From Muscardinus avellanarius (taxonomy: Eukaryota; Chordata; Mammalia; Rodentia; Gliridae), in the NCBI GenBank assembly GCA_963383645.1, contig OY726571.1, positions 21,751,599-21,815,598 on the forward strand: DNA of 64,000 nt, in the 5' to 3' direction. Position 1 is the first letter of the stretch, and the number at the start of each line of letters is the position of its first letter. The position numbers and the translations under genes are program-made. Below the pieces are notes generated by a model. The model did no database searches, was not told the origin of the DNA, and saw only the letters and a program-made list of their open reading frames with translations. Shown one piece after another: positions 1 through 10,919 of this stretch.

Positions 1-181
1 GGTACTGGGGATGGAACCCAGAGGCATTCTACCTCTGAGCTACACCCCCAACCCTATTTTTTATTCTTTATTTTGAAACAGGGTCTCACTAAGTTGTGGA
101 GGGCCTTACTAAGTAGCTGAGAATCCTCCTGTCTCAGCCCCCCAAGTACTGGGATTGCAAGTGTGCATCACCACACCCTGC
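1..181 (-). repeat. B1-dID SINE, cut by window start
   Basis: Reads as the complement of the dimeric SINE: ID half first (GGTACTGGGGATGGAACCC), A-rich linker, then the 7SL/B1 half ending at CACCACACCCTGC. Its poly-A tail lies outside the window. Non-coding retroposon, mobilised by LINE-1 machinery in this family. Confidence 0.9.
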
Positions 182-184
182 TAT

Positions 185-219
<35 letters not shown>

Positions 220-421
220 CTTTTGTGGTAATAGGGTTCGAACCCAGAGTCATTCTACCACTGAGCTACACCTTCATTCTTTTTTAATTTTTATTTTGAA
301 ATAGGACCTCACTGAATTGCTGAAGACCTGGCTGTGTTGCTGAGGCTGTCCTCAAACCTGCAATCCTCGGTCTCAGCCTCCCCAGTATTAAGATTACAGG
401 CATATTCCACCACACCCAGCT
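182..421 (-). repeat. B1-dID SINE with (TTTA)n tail
   Basis: A full-length minus-strand dimer directly abuts the previous SINE. Its tail has turned into a tetranucleotide microsatellite (about 183-222). It ends at CCACACCCAGC. Confidence 0.9.
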
Positions 422-499
422 TACGTTGACTTTATTTTGACACATTTTTGTACTGTGAGTGGAGGAGGACAGAGATTTGTAAGAAGAATTTCAGAATAC

Positions 500-715
500 T
501 CTTTTTTTTGTGTGTGTGGTACTGAGGATTGAATCCAGGGACATTCTACCTCTGAGCTACACCCCCAGCCCACTTTTTTATTCTTTATTTTGAAACAGAG
601 TCTCACTGAGTTGCAGAGGGCCTCACTAAGTAGCTGAGGCTGTCCGCAAACCACGATCCTCTGGTCTCAGCCTCCCGAATGCTGGCATTACAAGCGTGCG
701 CTACCACACCCGGCT
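500..715 (-). repeat. B1-dID SINE
   Basis: Full-length minus-strand dimer with a short T/TG tail at the left and the 7SL start (ACACCCGGC) at the right. Overlapping open frames are SINE shadows. Confidence 0.9.
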
Positions 716-934
716 CAGAAAACTCTTAAACATAACTAGTAATACCATCATTCTTTTTGTTTTTTGTTTTTGTTTTCATGTCAAAGAACAAACATTGATA
801 AATTATGTTTCTAATAGTCAAGAAACCTATTTATCGCAATAACTATTAAAAAAAAATATGGGGCATGGTTCCTGGGTTGGAATTTATTAAAACCTGAATG
901 ACTCTGATTTCAATTTTTAAGAAAGACAAGTGAA

Positions 935-1250
935 GCCAGGTGTGGTGATACACACTTGTAATTCAGTACCTGGAAGGCTGAGACAGAAGGGTCTGGGTTC
1001 ACAGCCAGACTCAGCTGTTTAGTGAGGCCCTCCACAACTTAGTAAGATCTTGTTTCAAAATAAAAAATAGGGCCAGGTTTGGTGGTGCACGCTTGTAATC
1101 CATGTGCTTGGGAGGTAGAGACAGGAGGATGGCGCAGGTTCGAAGCCAGCCTCGCTGGTTTAAGAGACCCTGTTTCCAAATAAAACATAAAATAAGTCTG
1201 GGAGTGTAGCCTGGAGGTAGAAGGGTTCCATTCCTAGTACCACCAAAAAA

Positions 1251-1281
<31 letters not shown>

Positions 1282-1340
1282 AGGCTGGGGGTTGTAGCTC
1301 AGAGGTAGAATGTTTCTGGGCTCAATCCCTAATACCCCCC
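935..1340 (+). repeat. B1-dID SINE, split by a younger SINE
   Basis: The 7SL half is at 935-1071 and the matching ID half at 1283-1340. They are separated by a complete second SINE inserted in the same orientation in the A-rich linker. The linker end AAAATAAAAAATAGG is repeated in degenerate form on the far side as the target-site duplication. Confidence 0.85.
1072..1282 (+). mobile_element. B1-dID SINE, GC-rich subfamily, nested
   Basis: A younger insertion with the GC-rich subfamily marks (GTTCGAAGCCAGCCTCGCTGG, then GTCTGGGAGTGTAGCCTGG). Its tail has expanded into (AAAT)n. It lies in the linker of the SINE at 935-1340. Confidence 0.85.
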
Positions 1341-1405
1341 TAAAATATATACATATACATGTATATATGTATATGTATATATGTATATATGTATGTATGT
1401 ATGTG

Positions 1406-1460
<55 letters not shown>
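1341..1460. repeat. compound (TA)/(TG) microsatellite
   Basis: TATACA/TATG steps pass into a pure (GT)n run. It begins exactly at the tail of the SINE before it, so it probably grew from the SINE tail. Tyr/Ile/Thr/His-rich frames here are artefacts of the repeat. Confidence 0.95.
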
Positions 1461-1461
<1 letters not shown>

Positions 1462-2094
1462 AAATAAAAGGCAAGCAAATAGGTCTGCTTTTCTGCTCCC
1501 GGGCCAGACAAATATTTGCAACACCCACATTTGAGTCAGAAACTACTAGACCACTGCCTAGTGGTAAATAAAAGAGTTTGAGTATATAATTGAATAGAGC
1601 AAAAAGGGGATCTCATGGCACACAGATATGAACCAAGACATTTAGATGACTTTAGAATGTAGTGCACTCTAGCTTCAAAATACACCACTGTCAAGTGAAA
1701 TGTAAGGTGAGTTAATATGCCACTTTTATCACCCTTCTAAAACCTGTCAGGCTCACAAGGAAGTGTTTATCATCACTAACAAAGAATTGTAAACTCAACA
1801 AGACACAATGTTAGACTTACACATTCAAAACTGGCCACAGTTTTAAATAACTAAGCAGTATCCTAACAATGGTTCGTTAAACAGATCCAATTTAAAAAAG
1901 TTAGTAATAGGTGTCAAGAACTATAAAAATGCTATTTGACCTCTCAAATCTCACTTTCCAGTCATTTAAAAGGTAATTCAGAAGAGGAAAACATGTTTAA
2001 GCCTCAAAATGTTTAGTGTAACTCGTTTTAAGAACAATTTTGAAAGAAAAAAAAAAAAACCAAGTCAAATTTAGAAGGTTAATTCTTCTGTCTC
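1461..2094. other. unique non-coding sequence
   Basis: AT-rich DNA without recognisable repeats or open frames; nothing functional seen. Confidence 0.6.
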
Positions 2095-2303
2095 GCCGGG
2101 CATGGTGGCGCACGTTTGTAATCCCCGCACTTGGGAGGCTGAGACAGGAGGATCACACGGGTTCGAAGCCAGCCTCAGCTACTTAGTGAGGCTCTCAGCA
2201 ACTTAGTGAGACCCTGTTTCCAAATAAAGTATGGGAGTATAGCCCGGAGGTAGAAAGCCTCTGGGTTCCACCCCCAGTACCACCAAAAAAAAAAAAAAAA
2301 AAA

Positions 2304-2332
<29 letters not shown>
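2095..2332 (+). repeat. B1-dID SINE (intermediate subfamily)
   Basis: Full-length dimer with the tail grading into (AAT)n. A flanking duplication is visible (TTCTTCTGTCTC before, AATTCTGTCTC after). The ID half carries GTATAGCCCGGAGGTAGAAA, a form between the older and GC-rich subfamilies. Confidence 0.9.
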
Positions 2333-2336
<4 letters not shown>

Positions 2337-2397
2337 TCTGTCTCAACTAGTACAATATTATAGAGCAACTAGGAAAATAATTAAGACTATGCCAACA

Positions 2398-2605
2398 GCC
2401 GGGCATATTGGCGCACTCCTTTAATCCTAGTACTTGGGAAGCTGAGACAGGGAGATCGAGTCGTAGGTTTGAGGCCAGCCTCAGCAAATTAGCAAGACCC
2501 TATCTCAAAATTTAAAAATTTTCTCAAAAGGCCGAAGGTGTAGAGCTCAGAGGTAGAATACCCCTTGCCTCAATCCCCAGGACCAAAAAAAAAAAAAAAA
2601 AAAAA
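2398..2605 (+). repeat. B1-dID SINE, diverged
   Basis: Complete plus-strand dimer with a pure A tail and several substitutions from the consensus, an older copy. Confidence 0.88.
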
Positions 2606-3160
2606 CCACACCCATGTTAATATAAATATTTATGAAGGCAAAATATTACTTTGTAAAATTAATTATACACTATTGGTATAGCTATGCTTCGAAAACCAGA
2701 AAAGAATATGAAGATAATAGCACTACAATGTTATGCATTGGGGTACATTTTTATAATCATAGTAAATACATTTCTTTTAAAAAGTATAAGACCTGGAAAA
2801 CGCCAACAAATAAGAGGCAGTTTCCAGAGTGATAAAAACACTACGGCCTCAGGGGTGAGGTTTCAGAGTTTATCTACACCACAAATATCCGTCGCCAAGT
2901 TCTGTTTGTAAAGTTACGATGTAGTAAAGCACTGTGATTTGTAGAACTGCTTTACTTACCGACTTGATAGGCCACCCATTTGAAAGTAGCCACATTAGCT
3001 GAAGCTCTTTTGAGAGATAAACAGTAGCAACAGAAAATAATGGCATAGGCTCCAGGACCATTCCTCTGTGATCCCTCCGGTATAACTGTGAATCAAGTAA
3101 AAGAGTTGGTCCAGGACTAAATGCCCTCACCAGTGGGCTCCAATTTAAAGAGAAGATGCA
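2606..3160. other. unique non-coding sequence
   Basis: No repeat match or coding evidence; short open frames only. Confidence 0.5.
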
Positions 3161-3332
3161 GCTGGGCGTGGTGGTGCACACCTGTGATCCTAGTACTTGG
3201 AGGACTGAGACGGGAGAAGAGCAAGTTCAAGGACAGCCTCAGCAATGCAGCAAGACTCAGCATCCTAATGGAATCCTCTTAAGAAAGAGATTGGAGGTAG
3301 AACGTCCTGGGTTAAATTCCTAGTACAAGAGA
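3161..3332 (+). repeat. B1-dID SINE, internally shortened
   Basis: The 7SL half is followed by a shortened linker and a partial ID half (GGAGGTAGAACGTCCTGGG), with a purine-rich GAGA tail. Confidence 0.8.
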
Positions 3333-3489
3333 GATAGAGAGGGAGAGAGGATTCAGAACACCTGCACAGGCATCTCTTTCCTCAAAATGCTGGAGGCCCT
3401 TGGTAACAAATCCTGACATTGAGATCTTAGAATTCTAGGCTCCATTCTTAAAGAGCAGAGCTCATTTGCTCTTAAAAGGCATCCATTTT

Positions 3490-3613
3490 TCCAGGTGTGA
3501 TAATTCCAGTCTTTAGGAGACTGAGACAGGATGATTGCAGGTATAAGACCACCCTCAGTAACTTAGCAAGGACCTCCACAACTTAGAAGTTATTTCAAAA
3601 TAAAAAATAAAAA
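3490..3613 (+). repeat. orphan 7SL half of a B1-dID SINE
   Basis: Diverged 7SL monomer ending in its A-rich linker and directly followed by another SINE. Its own ID half is not found nearby. Confidence 0.75.
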
Positions 3614-4034
3614 GCCCAGCGTGGAGATGCACGCTTGCAATCCCAGCATCTGGGTGGCTGAGACAGGAGAATCACGGTTCGTGGTCAACCTCATTGATTG
3701 CTTAGGCCCTTTGCAACTCAGTGAGACCCTGTTCCAAAATAAAAAATTAAAATAGGGCTAGGGGTTGGCCGGGCGTGGTGGCGCATGCTTGTAATCCCCG
3801 CGTGGGAGGCGGAGACAGGAGGATAGCGCAGGTTCGAAGCCAGCCTCGCTGGCTTAAGAGACCCTGTTTCCAAATAAAAATATAAAATAGGTCTGAGAGT
3901 GTAGCCTGGAGGTAGAAGGCCCCTGGGTTCCATCCTCACTACCACAAAAAAATAAAAATAAATTATATATATATATGGCTAGGGGTGTAGTTTGGAGGTA
4001 GAATGCTTCTGGGTTCAATCCCTAGTACCACAAA
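3614..4034 (+). repeat. B1-dID SINE, split by a younger SINE
   Basis: The 7SL half is at 3614-3767 and the ID half at 3977-4034. GGCTAGGGGT occurs on both sides of the inserted copy (3756-3765 and 3977-3986), consistent with a target-site duplication in the linker/ID junction. Confidence 0.82.
3768..3960 (+). mobile_element. B1-dID SINE, GC-rich subfamily, nested
   Basis: Complete GC-rich copy, same orientation as its host SINE, with an A-rich tail grading into (TA)n. Confidence 0.85.
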
Positions 4035-4098
4035 AGTACGTACATACATACATACATACATATATGCATACATATGTAAATATATATATAATGCATCT
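4035..4098. repeat. (TACA)/(TA) microsatellite
   Basis: A tetranucleotide tract grows from the tail of the preceding SINE. Confidence 0.85.
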
Positions 4099-4834
4099 GT
4101 TTTGATAATCCCTGGGCTGCTGGGACTGATTATAAAGACTTCCAAGTGATTGGAAGTGTTTTACGTCCATCAGCTCGTTTGAATTATTCCATTTACAAGG
4201 GAAAACCAATCCAGACTTAAGAACAGTGCATATTATTTACATGTGCAAGGGTCAAAAACAGCAGAGGCAAGATAAAGAAACAAATGTGTCTTCATAGAAT
4301 TGTCTACGATGAGTTTCGATATCTATTTAGTAATTATGGCATGTTAGGTACACAATCTTATCCAATCCCCTGTAGTGCCAATTTGAAAACTGAGACCCAG
4401 GACCTGAAGGGAATTGAGATCTCGTGGTGAGTTGACAGCAGACCCGGCTGCTTTGCTGAATATAGTGTTTAAGTCACTAATAGATGTTTTTTTCTTGCCT
4501 TCCCTTCTACTTATCGCCTTCCCTTCTTGCTCCTCAACCGTGTTGAAGTTAAACAGTCCTTCCATCGGCTTTGTTTTGGCAACGTAAGAATTCAGAGGAG
4601 CTTTGGACAGTCCATATTAGACGAGGTGATACTTTAATGGTTTGCTTCACCCAATTATTTAGAATATCATCACCTTAAATTTTAGACTAGTTTAATTAAA
4701 AAATGAGTGTTTCCAGTAATAACAGAAATTGCTAAACTTTAAATGAACCTTTAAACTCATTGAATGAAATGAGTTTTAAACTTTTAATTTTATTTTACTA
4801 AATCAGCTTAAAAGTATGCCTTTCAAAAATTGCT

Positions 4835-4837
<3 letters not shown>
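4099..4837. other. unique sequence, possible MIR trace
   Basis: Mostly unique. 4370-4450 (AACTGAGACCCAGGACCTGAAGG) faintly resembles a minus-strand MIR core. No gene seen. Confidence 0.4.

Positions 4838-4878
<41 letters not shown>
4838..4878. repeat. (GT)n microsatellite
   Basis: Pure dinucleotide run at the tail end of a minus-strand SINE. Confidence 0.95.
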
Positions 4879-4879
<1 letters not shown>

Positions 4880-5300
4880 GTACTAGGGATTGAAACTAGG
4901 GTCATTCTGCCTCTAAGCTACACCCCCAGCCCAATTTTTTTTTTAAATAGGGTCTCACTAGCCGGGCGTGGTGGCGCACGCTTGTAATCCCCGCGCTTGG
5001 GAGGCAGAGACAGGAGGATCGCGCAGGTTCGAAGCTAGCCCCGCGCGCTGGCTTAGGAGACCCTGTTTCCAAATAAAAATGCAAAAATAGGTCTGGGAGT
5101 GTAGCCCGGAGGTAGAAGGGCTTCCAGGAACCCCAGTACCACCAAAAAAATAAATAAAAATAAATAGGGTCTCACTAAGTTGCAGAGGGCCATGCTATAA
5201 CTGCTGCGCCTGGTCGTGAACCTGTGACCCTCTTGTCTCCGTCCTCCAAGCCCAGAGATTACACGGGCTTGGGACTGCAGTGTGCCACCACACTCTGCTA
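4879..5300 (-). repeat. B1-dID SINE split by an opposite-strand SINE
   Basis: ID half and linker at 4879-4960, 7SL half at 5161-5300. The two parts are separated by a plus-strand SINE flanked by a perfect 17-bp duplication, TAAATAGGGTCTCACTA, at 4944-4960 and 5161-5177. Confidence 0.92.
4961..5160 (+). mobile_element. B1-dID SINE, GC-rich subfamily, nested
   Basis: Near-consensus GC-rich copy whose ID half has CTTCCAGGAACCCCAGTACC. The undamaged 17-bp duplication marks it as recent. Confidence 0.93.
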
Positions 5301-5329
5301 GAAATCGCCACACTTATTGGCAGCCATGC

Positions 5330-5470
5330 CATGTTGTACTGTGTTAAAACGCTTTCCAGCATCTCATTGAGTCCCTGCAGCAGTCCGTGAGGCGTGCAGC
5401 AGTATTATTCCAGAGGGTGAACTGAGGCACAGAGAGTCAAAGGCAAAATACCTTGCAAAAGATAAAGGGA
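5330..5470 (-). repeat. MIR SINE fossil
   Basis: GGGTGAACTGAGGCACAGAG matches the complement of the MIR core region (family consensus from memory). Ancient tRNA-derived SINE. Confidence 0.6.
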
Positions 5471-5600
5471 ATCAATCTAAGTGTGAGCTGTTCAACGTGA
5501 AATTGCATTCCTCAGGAGGTGTTCTATGAAAGCTCTGGAGGATGAATTTAAAGTATCCTAAGTAGATGGTAATTCTCTTAAATATGAGAAAGAGTGTCTT

Positions 5601-5814
5601 CTTTTTTTTTTTTTTGTGGGTCTGGGGATGGAACCCAGGGGCATTCGACCTCCAAGCTGCAACCCTTGCCCCATTTTTATTCTTTATTTTGAAACAGGGT
5701 CTCATTAAGTTACCAGAGCGCCTCACTAAGTAGCTGAGACTGTCCACGAACCACGATTCTCGGGTCTCAGCCTCCCAAACGCTGGGATTACAAGCGTGCA
5801 CTGCCATGCCCAGC
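5601..5814 (-). repeat. B1-dID SINE
   Basis: A poly-T tail is followed by GTGGGTCTGGGGATGGAACC, the complement of the variant that ends in AGACCCAC rather than AGTACCAC. Full-length. Confidence 0.9.
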
Positions 5815-6420
5815 AAGTTTCTTCTTTAATTGAGAAGATAAAATTATGGGCCTCAAGGAACTAGACATTCAAGTGGTAATTTATCAACTGGAATGTAAGA
5901 ATGGTAATTACAAGACAGCTTCAAAAATATCTGCATAAATAAAAATGTGGGAGACAGATAAATCTTTTTTTAATATACTTTGGCACATTGTGGTCCCACA
6001 TCATAATGTAGTTCAGTGATAGGGACGTATGTGCACACAGTACTTGGCGAACTGATAAATCTTGAAATAATACATAGAAGATCAATGAGGGAATCTGCTG
6101 ATACTAGTTTTATTTATTCAACAAGGGTCTCAGAAAGGGTCGCTAAGTAGTGAGTGCCTCTGTGTTTTGGGGGTTATGTGTGAGCCCTGTCACATCGACA
6201 GAAACAAAGACTTGGCAAGTCAAATGCTCTGCCTGTGCACAACATGCAGGGTTTAAACACAGCAGATATAATGCTGTATCTAATAAGGGGTTCTGCAGCT
6301 TAGAGGGTGGGGCTGGAGTCAAAGGCCTCAGCTTCCTCTGCCACTTTCTGGCATCTTCATCTGGTCCAGGGGACTTAACTACATGCCCATGTGAAGGAAT
6401 GATTTGAAAAGAATTGCCTT

Positions 6421-6422
<2 letters not shown>
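5815..6422. other. unique non-coding sequence
   Basis: An 85-residue frame at 6150-6407 has no recognisable domain or splice context. Nothing convincing. Confidence 0.5.

Positions 6423-6471
<49 letters not shown>
6423..6471. repeat. (TA)n microsatellite
   Basis: Nearly pure alternating TA of about 48 bp, a likely length-polymorphic and cruciform-prone site. Confidence 0.95.
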
Positions 6472-6475
<4 letters not shown>

Positions 6476-6689
6476 CTATGCCTCTCCTCAAACAAATAGA
6501 AAATAGACCAAATTGCTCTATGTCAACTTCAATTTCATGTTTGAAGCTGGGTGTTTATAAACCAAATTGGTGCTAAAGCTGAAGCTAAATGGAAGTCCTA
6601 AGTCTTTCATCAGAATAACATCTGGTAAATTAAGTATATATTTGTTCTCTACCTCTTTCATTTTACCTTTTAACCATGGGATTTAAGGG

Positions 6690-6931
6690 TGTGGTGGTGG
6701 TGGTGGTGGTGGTGGTGGTGTGTGTGTGTGTGTCTTACTGGGGATTGAACCAGGGGCATTCTACCTTCAAGCTACACCCCTATCCCTATTTTTTTTAATT
6801 TTTATTTTGAAATTGGGTCTTGCTAGGTTGATGAGAGTCTCATTACTTGCTGAGGCTGTCCTCAAACCTGTGATCCTCCTGTTTAAGCCTCCAAAGTACT
6901 GGGATTCTAGTTATGTGCCACCACATCTGGT
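6690..6931 (-). repeat. B1-dID SINE with (GGT)/(GT) tail
   Basis: Minus-strand dimer whose tail region has become (GGT)n then (GT)n at 6690-6732. It ends in CCACCACATCTGG. Confidence 0.85.
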
Positions 6932-9201
6932 TTGATTTAAGGATTTTTTTTTTTTTGGTCATTTATACCCTTTGGTAAACTATTGTATCCATGTATATAT
7001 CTAGATTGGGACATATATTTGCATTCATATGCACATGCTTTAAGTATTACCATACATAACATAAAAGTATATACACAAAGATAGAGAAATTTAAAGGATG
7101 AGAAACGTGAAGGGAAGTTGCAGTGCTTTCTTTCATCTGTCAGTGGATTCCTGTACTGTCACTGCTCCCTGCAGTGCTCCATCGCTCATCTGAAGCGTTG
7201 CTGTACAGTCTGGGAGTGCTGGCCTTGGGTCTGATCCCATTACCATCCAGCTAAAGAGAAGTTTAGAGATCACACCGTGCAATCCCTCCACTGAATCAAC
7301 GAGGAGACACCAAACTGAGGAAACTTTGCCTCAAGACCTCACTTCCAAGAGGACTCAGGACTTGAGGACACCTTCTGTTATATGTCAAGTCTGAACAGGT
7401 AGGTAACACTGGTGAATCAAGCTTAGGAATTATTTGACCAGATCGAGGTGCGGTTTGGTTTGGGAGCGAGGTGTTCTCTTTTTACCATGAAGAAGTTGAA
7501 AGTGCAAAGGGGATCTTTCAACAAGTGAAAAGTAGAGCATTTTGCAGCTGAGGCTGAACGCCGCTGGATCCATAGAAAGCTCTGGGAGAGGTGGCTCTGT
7601 AATCAAGAGAGCCGGTGACCCAGGAGCCGAAAACCACTGGAACCTTCATTCCCATGCTGCAGCCCTCGGTGTGGCACTAACTCAGTCTTCAGACATGAAC
7701 CTCATCCGGCTTCCAAGTGCTTCAGGGATTTCTGTGAAGCCTTTTAAGGGTATCCGAATGAATTAACTATTGTGCTTCACCTACGCGCCCGTCATTCACT
7801 TTCAGTGGGCAGTTTTATTTTCCCAGATGTGCAGATCGCTCACAAGAGAGTTATGAGTAATTAACTCATAAAAGAAATGTCCAAGCGAATGAACAACTGC
7901 AAAGCACCTGTTGTTAACAGTTGATTTTGTCTCCTCACTGTGATTATAAAGAGCTTGAGAATACAAAACCGTGTTTTCTTCTTTCAGAAATGTGTGACAC
8001 CTACTGATTTAGGTTCACGTAGAATACAACCGTGAATAGAGAATGGATGGTATGGCTTGTCTTTAGAGCTGATGAAAGGCAAGTGTCAAAGGTTCAGGGG
8101 AACCTCAGATGCTGAAGACTGGGCTTCATTAGGTCTCTATAGGCCTTTGGCACTTCTGTCCTTGTGGATCCCTTTCTCCATTAAAAGATTGCAATTATAT
8201 GCTATAACTATATTAATATGAAGCCGAACATATTCTAGCCTGGATTCACTATGATATTAGTCATTACTTTTTTACATTTGTTAATATTCATTTTTTTCTT
8301 CTGAGTTAATAAACGATTAAAATGGCTTTGTAGATTGCCAAAAGCACTGTGGGCCCTCACCACTGTTCCTACTGTGTCTAATGAATAAATTGGCCCTGGC
8401 TAAGATTATGAACAAAGGCACTTACTTCATAAAAACACAACCCGCCTCATGTATTTTTCACCACTCTTTTAACAACAACAACAAGAAAACAAAAACAAAA
8501 AAACCTTGCTAACCTTCTTTAAACTTCATTCTTTTATTTTTCTTGATGCTTTTCTCTGAGCTACAAGTTGTTCAAGGATCAGCAAGCTCTTTCTCAAGTA
8601 AATCCACATGACCAAAAAGAGCCAGTGGATGCCCCCAACCAGCCAGCTGCACTAAGCATGCTCAGGGAGGGCCTTTCAGTCCTAGGATAATGACTATGAG
8701 CCAGGCAGCCGAAACCAGAATGAATTCCTATATGACGCTAAAAGGCTGCCTGCATGCTCTGAAATGAAGTCAATTTAAAAGGATTTTTTTTTTTAATCAG
8801 AGCAGAGCAGTTTATTCATAACTGGATGCAAAGTTGTGTGAAGTGTCATACAGAGGAAAAACAAACAAGGGAACAATGACACCAAAGTTGTGTCAAGCTT
8901 CTGCTTGTTCCGCCCACTAATAGGGCTGGAGGAATAATGTCACCACCTATGCGCTAATGAACCAACTCTAACTCTGGGCCAAGGCATAGGTACACCTGTT
9001 GCCAAGAAATTGATGTCTAATGGCGCCTTTTGCAAAAGTTGTAGGCATTGGTTGGCAGAGAGTGTGGTTTCTGAAGAGGCAGGACTGAATTCAGTTGTGA
9101 TTGTCATCATTTCTTCCTCTTGTGTTGAAAACTTCAAAATCGTGCTCTGCCAACTCTGTTCAGAATTGCTCCGTGTGTCCAAGCACACTTGCGTGTGTGT
9201 T
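6932..9201. other. repeat-poor unique block
   Basis: More than 2 kb without a SINE, which is unusual for this window. Holds a 74-residue frame (7542-7766) of no known family, a CAACAA tract near 8470 and a short poly-T at 8787. No splice-coherent exon seen; could hold regulatory DNA. Confidence 0.5.
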
Positions 9202-9265
9202 TGTGTGTGTGGTATTGGGGATGGGATCCCAGGAGCGCTCTACCATCAGGCTATAGCCCCAGCTT
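9202..9265 (-). repeat. solitary ID half of a SINE
   Basis: GGTATTGGGGATGGGATCCC through AGCCCCAGC is the complement of an ID half; no 7SL half follows. A 5'-truncated B1-dID or an old ID copy. Confidence 0.75.
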
Positions 9266-9429
9266 TTAGAAACTGCCTTCACTATTTCAGGTCAAGCAGA
9301 CATTAATGTTCACAATCAAACTTTCTAATCAGAAATATCTGACTTCCTAAAAGAAATCTTAGTATCCTAGGATGGGTCACAAATGTTTCCAATGAATATG
9401 TACTTTTCACTCCAAATTTATATTGCCCA

Positions 9430-9640
9430 GAGTTTGGGTTTTAGAGTTAATATATGCGTCATAGTCCTTCTACTTCCCAGCTCTGTGTCCTTGGATAAAT
9501 TATCTAACCTCTCTGTTCACTATCCTTCATGAGAGGGAATAACTGTTATGGCAACACTTCCTCATGGTTTGTCCAGTCACATAAAACGGAAGAAGATGTG
9601 TAAAGCAATTGGCATAGTGCCAGCCCAAGGAAAATTCAGA
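9430..9640 (+). repeat. MIR SINE fossil
   Basis: CAGCTCTGTGTCCTTGGATA, TAACCTCTCTGTTCAC and the later TGGCATAGTGCCAG follow the MIR consensus in order. Confidence 0.8.
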
Positions 9641-9789
9641 TTATTATATTCTACTCTGCTCCTATTTAAACACTATGTGAGATTAAAAGGATAAGAAAAC
9701 CAACCCCTTCTCCACCACCACCCCCAAAAAACCTTGGTATGTACCAAAGGCTCACCATGGTGAGTTGAGCCTCTGGCAGCATCCTACTG

Positions 9790-9935
9790 TACCTTCTCAG
9801 CTGCGGTCCAGGTAAATGCCTTTACTTCCATTTTTCAACTGAGAAAACAAGTCTCGGTCAATTGCAGGTCATGGGAACAGCAGGGCTTGACCCCACTCTG
9901 TCTAACTCCAAAGTCCACACTCTTTTCAGGACACC
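9790..9935 (-). repeat. MIR SINE fossil
   Basis: TTTTTCAACTGAGAAAACAAG followed by GGGCTTGACCCCACTCTGTC matches the complement of MIR. Confidence 0.6.
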
Positions 9936-10512
9936 TCTCCGCTGGGTCTCTTTGGGGCGCTCCCAGCTCTGATTCTGTGAGTTCTCTGCAGTCATTTGGA
10001 AGCCAAGGATGGCTTTGCTCTCACCAACCCAGTCTTCTCTCTGTTTACCAGGAAACATTCTTTCTCTGCATTCCACAACTGCAAACCTTGTCCTCTTCCT
10101 TTTGACACCGTATTTTATGCCCACTGGGTTCTAGTTTTATCTGCAAAAATACAAACAGCCCCATTTTTCCTCTCCTATCCTTTCTCCTTCATCTTATTAA
10201 AAAATTAAGTATACACCAAAGAGCCACAAAGTTGTCTTGGCCAAAAGAATACATTAATGTGTTTTCGTGTTGAAAGTATGAATTGTTCTTGTAGGTTCAC
10301 CCTTTCTCTCTCCAGTAGGCTGGGTTCATGGTCAAATAATGCACAGGGCTTCTGCTCTTTAGAAGACCCACATTTTGATTCTTGGAAGTTGCTTATTTTT
10401 TTTGTTGTTAAGATAATCAGTAGCTGTTAATAGGGACTAAAAATGATTTACATAAAATGTTATAAAGTCCAAAGTCAAAGTGGGCCAAGATTTTTTAAAG
10501 GTACTCTCCTTT

Positions 10513-10518
10513 TCTTTT

Positions 10519-10582
<64 letters not shown>
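10513..10582. repeat. (TTTC)n microsatellite
   Basis: About 17 near-perfect tetranucleotide units, derived from the tail of the adjacent minus-strand SINE. Confidence 0.95.
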
Positions 10583-10783
10583 TTGTGGTACTGGAGATGG
10601 AACCCAGGGCATTCTACCTCTGAGCTACACCCCCAGCCCTATTTTTTATTCTTCATTCTGAAACAGGGTCTCACTGAGTTGCAAAGATCCTCATTATGTA
10701 GCTGAGGCTGTCCACAAACCGCGATCCTCCTGGCTCAGCCTCTGGAATGCTGGGATTACAAGCGTGCGCCGCCAAGCCCAGCT
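10583..10783 (-). repeat. B1-dID SINE
   Basis: Full-length older-subfamily dimer ending GCCGCCAAGCCCAGC. Confidence 0.9.
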
Positions 10784-10919
10784 TCATTTTTTAAATGAAT
10801 GATATTAAGAACATTCTAGTCTCAAAAACATATTACAAAAAATAACATTAGTTGGAACCAATATCATGTAAAATTTATAATTAATCTACTAGTTTCTTAA
10901 TCTTGTTCTTGTTTGCTGA

